A program made the position numbers and the translations under genes. A stretch of 43,893 bases of DNA from assembly GCA_027062325.1 (NCBI GenBank), contig JAMOTN010000029.1:1-43893 (forward strand). Reading direction: 5' to 3'. Every line of letters begins with the position of its first letter. Position 1 is the first letter of the stretch. Under the pieces are notes generated by a model. It saw nothing but the letters and a program-made list of their open reading frames with translations, had not been told where the DNA came from and did not search any database. Source of the DNA: a bacterium (GTDB taxonomy: Bacteria > JAMOTN01). This document shows, piece by piece, positions 34,960-41,187 of the stretch.

Positions 34960-36175
34960 GAACAATCTCGTACTTATCATTGCTACTAACATAGTTCAAG
35001 AGGTGAACCACTAATTCTGTCTTATATTTTACCATTAAAGCACTATTTACCCCGTGCAACTCTTTCCACAAACCAGCAACAAACCATCCACCTAAGTATA
35101 CTGCACCATCAACTCCAAGCATCAAATGAACAGTTTGCACTCTATTATTTCCTAAAATGCCTTTTATTAATTCACTCAATTCGTTAAAATACTTTGGAAA
35201 ATTTTTCAGGCAGCTTTCATGTAAAGCATCGCCACTTTCAAACCTGTAAATTTTCACATTTTCCTCTGGAAAACCATCTGGTGGGACATAAGCATTCATA
35301 CCTACCTTCTTATCACCATCTCCCCCAAAATAAACCCCAACAGGCTTTTTTTGTACTATACTAGGGTTAACACTCTTTCTCTCTTTTGACCTTAAAAGAA
35401 TAAACAACTCGTTCCTTTCAAACTTAACTAAAAATTTACCTATCCACTCCAACAAAAAATTCAATTTGACCCCTTTTCTCACTGTCCATTCATAAGTTTT
35501 TGTAAAATAAGTTAAAAGCGAAATGAATCTTCTTTCTTCTATTTTTCTACATTCAGGCAACTTTTTTAACAACTCAGCTTTCTTCTCATCGTGAGCTCTC
35601 TTCAAATACCCATCCTTTAAAACCCCTGTAAAGGCAAACTCTTCTAAATCTTCTCTTACTTCCAAACCTAAATTCTCAAAAATCGCAGAAACAAATCCTA
35701 TCAAAAATGCCAAATTCCATGACATACCTGTCAGTATCTTATGCAAACCAATATCAGTCAATTCAAATCCTAAAATCAACTCCATTTCTAACTCTTCAAA
35801 ATAATTGCTTTTTAAAACATCTATCCAAACCCTCTTATATCCCTTTTCCCTAAATAAAACTTTCTCCAATTCATCTCTTAACTTTTCCAGACCTCCCTCA
35901 AGCTCTTTTAACCATGAAAGTTTCTCTTTTCCTACATTAATTTTTTCTAAAATTCGCCCCAACTCTTTCTTATTGGCAACATTAAAAACCCATATCTTGT
36001 AAATATCCAACTCTTCATCCACAATTACTGGAAAATTCACCTTAGTAATACAGTTAGTCTCTAAAAAATCTATAAAATCTGCCCTCTCAGCTTTAAGTTT
36101 CCACAAACCGCCATTTTTAATCTTACCAGTAGTAAAATCACATTTCCATTCAAGGAAAATTAATCCACGTTCCAT
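34937..36175 (-). CDS. calpL: CalpL-like CRISPR-associated Lon-SAVED protease
   Basis: The 412-aa product shows two recognisable parts. Residues ~105-215 fit a Lon (S16) protease domain. GMSWNLAFLIGFVSAI around S152 matches the Lon GPSAGLAF nucleophile turn, and EFAFTGVLKDGYLKRAHDEKKAELL matches TGE...G...V...K..AA with K198 or K199 as catalytic lysine (quoted parts FAFTGVLKDGYL and HDEKKAEL). Residues ~275-412 fit a SAVED sensor: VGVYFGGDGD, then RVQTVHLMLGVDGAVYLGGW, the usual iHLFlA.P.alA..lG strand-helix. Known CalpL binds cyclic tetra-adenylate made by Cas10, oligomerises and cuts CalpT. It is last in the four-gene cassette, 19 bases after the MazF-like gene. Neither domain has been checked by profile search, but both patterns plus the neighbours agree. 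Confidence 0.72.
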   Translation of the reverse strand: MERGLIFLEWKCDFTTGKIKNGGLWKLKAERADFIDFLETNCITKVNFPVIVDEELDIYKIWVFNVANKKELGRILEKINVGKEKLSWLKELEGGLEKLRDELEKVLFREKGYKRVWIDVLKSNYFEELEMELILGFELTDIGLHKILTGMSWNLAFLIGFVSAIFENLGLEVREDLEEFAFTGVLKDGYLKRAHDEKKAELLKKLPECRKIEERRFISLLTYFTKTYEWTVRKGVKLNFLLEWIGKFLVKFERNELFILLRSKERKSVNPSIVQKKPVGVYFGGDGDKKVGMNAYVPPDGFPEENVKIYRFESGDALHESCLKNFPKYFNELSELIKGILGNNRVQTVHLMLGVDGAVYLGGWFVAGLWKELHGVNSALMVKYKTELVVHLLNYVSSNDKYEIVLTFCRDR

Positions 36176-36194
36176 CTCTATACCTCATAAATCC

Positions 36195-37226
36195 CTATAC
36201 TTCTTCAATATCAATCACAACTTCCCCTGCCTTCATAAGAGCAAACATAACTTTTAGTTCTTCTCCTTTTTGGGCATCTCCTTTATTATCTAAAATCAAT
36301 GGTAACATATCAATCTCAAACTCTAATTCATCTCTTTGATTATTCCTCTTGTTAATAAAAACCAACTTATATTTTCTTCCTCTCTCAAGTTTTTCCATAA
36401 CTTCGTCTAATATATCAATAAACAAACTAACCTTTTCTTTATACTCAACTAATTTAACCATCACCTTTTCAAATTTTTTAACTTTTTCTGGTCCTTCTGC
36501 AGCAGCCGCTAACACTATCCGTTCCTGTGGAGGACATAAGTAACTCTTTAAAACTTCATAAACTTTATTTAATACAATAACTTGAGCAGATTTACCCGAT
36601 AAAACAACCTGCTCTTTTTTTTTAACATCTGCAATTTCTAATAATTCGTCGAAATACACCAATTTCCAATTTATTTCAGCTAAGATTGATCTAACTTCTA
36701 ACCGAAAGTCTCCTTTTTTAAGGTACGGTATGCCCCGAGACAGAATAAAATGTTTTAGATCTACTGATAAAATTAAATTTGAAGCTTCTCCAACTCCTGT
36801 TAATTTTTTTATTACTTCCGCCACCTCTTCAGGAACATAAGAAACTAAATAGCAAATTTTCCTTATCGAATTCAAACTTAACGTGCAGACAGCATCTGTA
36901 AATACTGCCCACACTCCTCCTTTCATATCTCTTACCACCCAATCCTGCATATCCGCAAGAATGTGATATTTACTCACAAGCACCACATCTGCCATTTCTC
37001 CATCTTCATCTAATATCAAAATCCCAAAATCCTCAGCCCCCTCGAATACATATAAATCTCCTTCCGAAAAAATTACTGGATAATTTTTCTTCTCCTTCTC
37101 ATTTAACACTTCTAAATATTTTCCTTCAAACATTTCTTTCAAACTTCGTGCTTTTTCTAATATTTCCTCCTCATTATATTTTCCTAATATTTCCTCAACC
37201 TTTCTCTTTAATGCTTCCAACTTCAT
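36195..37226 (-). CDS. calpT: CalpT-like protein with MazF-like domain (putative anti-sigma target of the protease)
   Basis: This 343-aa protein has a helical N-terminus (about 1-45). The second zone resembles MazF/PemK: EGDLYVFEGAEDFGILILDE near 54-73 for the opening strand, and VFTDAVCTLSLNSIRKICYL followed by VPEEVAEVIKKL near 108-142 for the MazF ending (DqirT.s..rl..k.g.ls.ee..ev...L). The remaining 200 residues are mixed helices and strands, with a helical stretch KKFEKVMVKLVEYKEKVSLF. In the characterised pathway, CalpT combines a MazF-like part with a segment that holds the sigma factor inactive until CalpL cuts it. Here the gene lies between the sigma-like and protease genes, exactly as that role requires. 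No MazF toxin residues are claimed. Confidence 0.6.
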   Translation of the reverse strand: MKLEALKRKVEEILGKYNEEEILEKARSLKEMFEGKYLEVLNEKEKKNYPVIFSEGDLYVFEGAEDFGILILDEDGEMADVVLVSKYHILADMQDWVVRDMKGGVWAVFTDAVCTLSLNSIRKICYLVSYVPEEVAEVIKKLTGVGEASNLILSVDLKHFILSRGIPYLKKGDFRLEVRSILAEINWKLVYFDELLEIADVKKKEQVVLSGKSAQVIVLNKVYEVLKSYLCPPQERIVLAAAAEGPEKVKKFEKVMVKLVEYKEKVSLFIDILDEVMEKLERGRKYKLVFINKRNNQRDELEFEIDMLPLILDNKGDAQKGEELKVMFALMKAGEVVIDIEEV

Positions 37227-37281
37227 CGCTGACCCCTCCCTGCTTAGTAGTTTGTCTTAAAGCTTCTCCATTTTGTAGGAC

Positions 37282-38127
37282 CTATGTAACTACCTTCTTG
37301 TGACAAAACAATTTTTTAATTTTTTCCCAGCACAACTTCGCACTTTCAAACTCCAACTTATCTAACTCTTCTTTGGCAATTTCTTGCATCTCCTCACTAC
37401 ACAAATACAAAGCAATTAAACATTCCTCGACTACTTCAGATAATTCTTCTTCTGCTAAGAAAAACTCTTTCCATTCTTCTTCAACAGTTTTCCAAAACTC
37501 CTTTAACTTTTTCTCAGCTCTTGACTTCTGCTTTCTAGCAACCGCAGGCATAGAAAATTTATAAATTTCTCTGCACTCATCAACAACACTGTGAATACCT
37601 CTCACAATATTTTTTAACATCGTCCAAAACATTCCTACCAATTCAGCAGGAGTAAAATTTAGGAACTTTTTCATCTCTTCAATAAATGCTTCATAGTAAT
37701 CAAGCTGAGGAATAGAAAACTTCTTATTCAAATTCTCTAATTTCTCAATATCCAACTTTTCATTATCATCCAAACTATCAATCTGTAGCTGATACTTTTT
37801 CTTCTCTTCTTCCAAATAGCTTGACCAACTATGAATAACAGTGGTTTTGAAATAATTATAATATTTACCCCACTCTCCAGATTTCGGATCAAATGCCAAG
37901 GTTTTATTTTTCATTGCTTTCTCAATTTTATGCAAGTACTTATCAATAAAATCCTCTATTATTAAGAATGGCAAATCTGGAAATTTTTTTCTGATAATTT
38001 TAACCATAATTTTTTCAACACTATTTTGCAACTCTGCTACTGCCTTCAGACTAACACCAGCATTTTCATCATGCAAAATCCTAAAATAATAGTAGAGTAC
38101 ATGAGCCGGAGTTTCCTTCCTATTCAC
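37282..38127 (-). CDS. calpS: CalpS-like sigma-70 family (ECF-type) factor
   Basis: This protein of about 281 aa looks like a two-domain sigma factor with a long C-terminal helical extension. Region 2 is suggested by LIIEDFIDKYLHKIEKAM, then AFDPKSGEWGKYYNYFKTTV and IHSWSSYLEEEKKK, parallel to the ECF pattern (D..qe.fl.........FDp..G.f..wl..ia.n...d.lR). Region 4 ends in FSMPAVARKQKSRAEKKLKEF, the familiar SxxTVKSRLxRARKKLRE recognition helix (quoted as MPAVARKQKSRAEKKL). I choose the GTG at 38127, eight bases after AAGGAG. The GTG at 38136 overlaps that site. If correct, release of this factor would redirect RNA polymerase after phage sensing. The promoter it reads is unknown. Confidence 0.6.
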   Translation of the reverse strand: MNRKETPAHVLYYYFRILHDENAGVSLKAVAELQNSVEKIMVKIIRKKFPDLPFLIIEDFIDKYLHKIEKAMKNKTLAFDPKSGEWGKYYNYFKTTVIHSWSSYLEEEKKKYQLQIDSLDDNEKLDIEKLENLNKKFSIPQLDYYEAFIEEMKKFLNFTPAELVGMFWTMLKNIVRGIHSVVDECREIYKFSMPAVARKQKSRAEKKLKEFWKTVEEEWKEFFLAEEELSEVVEECLIALYLCSEEMQEIAKEELDKLEFESAKLCWEKIKKLFCHKKVVT

Positions 38128-38155
38128 TGTAATCACTCCTTCAAAATAGTACTAT

Positions 38156-38827
38156 TTATTCAACAGCTAAAACTCTCTCAATAAACTTCAAAGCTTCCCT
38201 TCTCCCTCCAAACATTTTTATCAAATCAACTCCATGTTTTCTCGCGCATTCTCTAAATACGCTTTCACTTTTTCTAATATAATTCCAATATCTACTATTC
38301 AAGTAAATTTTCCTCACCCTTTTCTTTTTAGGATTAATTCCTATGTAACTAGCATTTTCCATCAAATACTCCCTACATTCTCCCTCAATACTAACCATAT
38401 CCCATTTAACAGATAAAAGATCAATTTTCAAATTTTTTACTCCTAGAAATTTAGGATAACTTGTAAGAAACAGTAATCGCTCTCCTTTTAAAAACCTCCA
38501 CCTTAAAACTGGTCGCCTGTCTTTATTCCCTAACCATCTCTCTACAACCTCTCTCAACTCTTGAGGCAAATTTTTATCAAACCTCCAGAAAATCTTATTT
38601 TTCAAATACCCAAACGTCACTGTTGAATTTTTCTCAACAATTCTAATAATCTCATCATCTGACATCTTTTTCTTAAACTTAAACTTTCTCCTATTCCTAA
38701 ATTTAACATTCCTTTTATTCTTACTTCTCTTAGTAGTTTCTCCATCCTCACTATCGCCACTTGAGCTAAAAATAAAATAACCAGCCGCCATTAACATCCC
38801 CAAAATTACTCCACCTAAACCGTTCAT
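38156..38827 (-). CDS. Membrane-anchored basic protein, first gene of the Calp-like cassette
   Basis: I do not recognise this 223-aa protein. A single N-terminal membrane helix (LGGVILGMLMAAGYFIF, about residues 4-20) is followed by an acidic spacer and a very basic stretch (KRSKNKRNVKFRNRRKFKFK). The globular part of ~165 residues is rich in Arg, Lys, Trp and Tyr (VLRWRFLKGERLLFLTSYPK, IYLNSRYWNYIRKSESVF). The strong positive charge suggests contact with nucleic acid or lipid headgroups. GGGGGGA precedes the ATG. It is followed at 28 bases by the sigma-like gene, so it is co-transcribed with it. It is not part of the published three-gene pathway and may be an added membrane component. Confidence 0.65.
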   Translation of the reverse strand: MNGLGGVILGMLMAAGYFIFSSSGDSEDGETTKRSKNKRNVKFRNRRKFKFKKKMSDDEIIRIVEKNSTVTFGYLKNKIFWRFDKNLPQELREVVERWLGNKDRRPVLRWRFLKGERLLFLTSYPKFLGVKNLKIDLLSVKWDMVSIEGECREYLMENASYIGINPKKKRVRKIYLNSRYWNYIRKSESVFRECARKHGVDLIKMFGGRREALKFIERVLAVE

Positions 38828-38887
38828 AACTTATCCCCCCATATTTTCCAACAAAAATTCACTATCTATATTTTACTTCTTTGAAAC

Positions 38888-38946
38888 TGTCACAAAAAAC
38901 AAACCTCCCCCATCTTTCTATAAATACCCCAATTCAAGGAGGTGGT
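38888..38946. promoter_or_regulatory. Shared upstream module, copy B (in front of the Calp-like cassette)
   Basis: This is the second copy of the module seen at 34364-34410: TGTCACAAA (38888-38896), AACCTCCC (38902-38909), ATTCAA (38932-38937) and AAGGAGGTGGT (38936-38946), with a longer middle (30 bases). On the minus strand it provides GTGACA, 17 bases, TATAGA, a plausible promoter for the cassette that starts at 38827. The ACCTCC/GGAGGT inverted repeat lies upstream of that -35 box and could be an operator. Confidence 0.5.
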
Positions 38947-38950
38947 AACA

Positions 38951-39013
38951 ATGATGATCCTCATCTTTTGGATATTTCTTAATTTAAAAAACAAAACAAA
39001 AAACCTCCCTTAA
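38951..39013 (+). CDS. Possible 20-residue ORF behind module copy B, or relic
   Basis: The ATG-ATG start of MMILIFWIFLNLKNKTKNLP follows a perfect AAGGAGGTGG at the right distance. The product would be one hydrophobic segment with a basic tail. The start region resembles that of the four-cysteine gene behind copy A, so this may be a truncated relic of such a gene rather than a working peptide. The end of the frame contains ACCTCCC, which could also pair with the ribosome site. Confidence 0.25.
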   Translation: MMILIFWIFLNLKNKTKNLP

Positions 39014-39037
39014 TCTCACTTATCATCTCCAAAACCT

Positions 39038-39361
39038 CTACGCAATAATACCAGAAAACTTATTCTTAAAGTAATTCTCAACTTTCCTTAAATTTGCCTT
39101 AACTTTATTCAACACTTTGTCTTCAACAGATGTTATAAACAAATTGTCATCCTCATCCAATATTTTCTCAAGCTCTTTTAACACCTTATCAAGTTGCCTC
39201 TTTGACAAGTAACATGCAAACACACTGAACTGAACATCAACACCATACCTTCTAAGTAACTCCAAAATTTTTCTATCCTTTTTAGAATACCTAGTCCTAT
39301 CTTTCGCTCTAATATCATAAGATATGATGTAAATCTTTTTAGAAACCGTCATACATATCAC
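39038..39361 (-). CDS. cas2: Cas2, divergent second copy
   Basis: This 107-aa ferredoxin-like Cas2 is the non-catalytic dimer that bridges two Cas1 dimers during spacer integration. The first strand YIISYDI with its conserved Asp, the ELLRRYGVDVQFSVFACYL helix-strand and the LITSVED-like ending (read FITSVED) are typical. A basic C-terminal tail (VKANLRKVENYFKNKF) is longer than usual. A GTG start with AGAGG close ahead, or an ATG three codons later, are both possible. It lies downstream of the 473-aa gene and is clearly different in sequence from the Cas2 at 40890-41153, so it is not a recent duplicate. Confidence 0.85.
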   Translation of the reverse strand: MICMTVSKKIYIISYDIRAKDRTRYSKKDRKILELLRRYGVDVQFSVFACYLSKRQLDKVLKELEKILDEDDNLFITSVEDKVLNKVKANLRKVENYFKNKFSGIIA

Positions 39362-39423
39362 TTGTCCTCTTGGTAGTCATAAGACTCCCTTACTAACACA
39401 ACTCTCCCTAAAAATTCATCTTT

Positions 39424-40845
39424 TCACTTTAACACTTCAAGCACATCCTTGTACAAACGCTTCAACTCATTACTCCTATAGTAAAAACCTGCTAAATTAA
39501 GCAAAACGTTCCCAGGAACAACGTAACTAACAAACCAATTAATAAAACTTTTGATCTGACCATTTAAAATTATCCTATAAGAAAACACCTCATCATCTAT
39601 CCAGTTCACTAATTCCTGAGCAAACGAAGAGAAAGTTTTGCTCCCCAACTCTTCCGCCAAGAAAAAGTTTGCTTCCCACAAACTTGAATCACCCTCACTC
39701 CACGAAGGAACATCTAAAAATCTAAATGCCACCATTAAAGCCAAATACTCCAACAAATCATCTCTAAACTCTGTATCCTTTAGCATCTGCTCTATAAATC
39801 CCACAACCAAGATTAGCAATGAAAAGTAAGCAAATCCAAACATATCAAATGCATTAACGTGGAAAAACCAAAGTTCTTTTTTACTCATATCATCGTAATG
39901 ACTCTGTCTAACAACACGTTTAATTTCGTTAACAAATCCTCTTAAAAATCTGTTAATTCCATAAGCCGAAAAAGTACCATTTCCAAGTGTATCCAGCTCC
40001 CCCAAAAACCATTCCAACTCATGTCTAACTTTCAACTCCCACTTAAATAACCCTATCAAATCAGAGCTCTTGTTTAGAGAATGCCTAAAAACTTTATTGT
40101 AACCTCCCCAACTGAACACCTCATCGGAAAACGCAGTATAACACCTACCAATCAACTTTTTATATTCATACTTATATTCATCAAGTATCCTCAACATCTG
40201 CTCTTCAGCAGGAGATAAATTGTGCTTCCCCCTTAAGAACTCGTAAAACGGCTTTCTGTAGTTCGCCCACCACTGCTTACGTATTCTCTCTTTCTCCTTA
40301 GCCCTGCCTCTCTTATCCAAAACCTTTTTCAACTCTCCATAGCTCATTTCATTCCACGTAACTTTAGCAACAATACTCTTTACCCGCCTCAAAAAAGTAT
40401 CAACTTTTTTTCTCATAGGTGTTACTGCCTCAGTCAAACTTCTGAACAAATCCGCTATATTTGGAGTTTTTAATCTATCAAGCATAAACATGTAATTTAA
40501 GCAATCAAAATTCACACAGTAGTTGTAAAACTCCCTCGCCAAATCAACGTTCTGCTTCAAAAAAGCATTTTTTAACTCTTCACGTTCTCTGCTGCTCACC
40601 CTCCTACTAATAGGAGTTACACGCTTAAATAATCCCAAGCAATTTCCAGCAAATTCCCACCTAGCATCAACTTCCCAAAAAACATCATCCGTCAGCCTAA
40701 ATTTATACTTTCCATCATCTCTTTTAACCAATAAACGTTCTATTTGCGGCACTACAATTTTGACAGTTCGAGGTTTAGTTCTTTTCTTACGATTTATAAG
40801 AACTCCAGCAACTTTTCCTAGAAACTCCAATATTCCCATTCTCAT
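39424..40845 (-). CDS. Unrecognised 473-aa protein lodged between two cas2 genes
   Basis: I recognise no Cas family here. The protein begins with a short amphipathic stretch (MGILEFLGKVAGVLIN) and a strongly basic segment (RKKRTKPRTVK). It is then largely helical, rich in Trp, Phe, Tyr and Arg: SSREREELKNAFLKQNVDLA, RIRKQWWANYRKPFYEFLRG, KELWFFHVNAFDMFGF. A hydrophobic helix (FAYFSLLILVVGFIEQML) lies near residue 350. I see no HD, GGDD, RuvC, HNH, PD-ExK or helicase signature, no RAMP glycine loop, and no reverse-transcriptase motif. It is transcribed with cas1 and cas2, 44 bases after the first cas2. Its place inside the adaptation genes suggests a helper of spacer capture or processing. Confidence 0.7.
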   Translation of the reverse strand: MRMGILEFLGKVAGVLINRKKRTKPRTVKIVVPQIERLLVKRDDGKYKFRLTDDVFWEVDARWEFAGNCLGLFKRVTPISRRVSSREREELKNAFLKQNVDLAREFYNYCVNFDCLNYMFMLDRLKTPNIADLFRSLTEAVTPMRKKVDTFLRRVKSIVAKVTWNEMSYGELKKVLDKRGRAKEKERIRKQWWANYRKPFYEFLRGKHNLSPAEEQMLRILDEYKYEYKKLIGRCYTAFSDEVFSWGGYNKVFRHSLNKSSDLIGLFKWELKVRHELEWFLGELDTLGNGTFSAYGINRFLRGFVNEIKRVVRQSHYDDMSKKELWFFHVNAFDMFGFAYFSLLILVVGFIEQMLKDTEFRDDLLEYLALMVAFRFLDVPSWSEGDSSLWEANFFLAEELGSKTFSSFAQELVNWIDDEVFSYRIILNGQIKSFINWFVSYVVPGNVLLNLAGFYYRSNELKRLYKDVLEVLK

Positions 40846-40889
40846 CTCTTCCTAAATCAACATATACCCCTTGACTATACAAACATTTC

Positions 40890-41153
40890 TTAAACTATCA
40901 TCCATCTAAAAAATTTTCTATTTCCCAAATAAATTCGCCCCTTGCAATCATTATCAGTTTGGGGAATAAAAAGCAACCTATCCCCTTTATTCAAAAGCTG
41001 AGAACAATCCCAATACAAATCATTCACTTTCTTAAAAGGGATTTCTATTTCAAAAATACTGTATTGAATCCTACAACCGTATTTTAAGAGCAAAGCAGAA
41101 ATTTTCCTCCTAATTTTATCATCTGAAATATCAAAAGCCACTAACCACTTCAT
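40890..41153 (-). CDS. cas2: Cas2, canonical
   Basis: This 87-aa Cas2 has the first strand WLVAFDISDDKIRRKISALL containing the conserved Asp8, the LLKYGCRIQYSIFEIEI block and a late GDRLLFIPQ strand. These match Cas2 closely. AAAGGAG lies nine bases before the ATG, and the gene is 34 bases behind cas1. With Cas1 it forms the integrase that inserts spacers. Confidence 0.93.
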   Translation of the reverse strand: MKWLVAFDISDDKIRRKISALLLKYGCRIQYSIFEIEIPFKKVNDLYWDCSQLLNKGDRLLFIPQTDNDCKGRIYLGNRKFFRWMIV

Positions 41154-41187
41154 TTCCAGATACTCCTTTAGTAGTTATATTGGCTCC

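Noticed and set aside
35320-35345. GGDGD in the Lon-SAVED protein (residues 284-288) as a Cas10 or GGDEF palm motif
   Set aside because: The surroundings (VGVYFGGDGDKKVGMN) lack the second Asp and the palm-domain pattern. It fits a loop of the sensor domain better.
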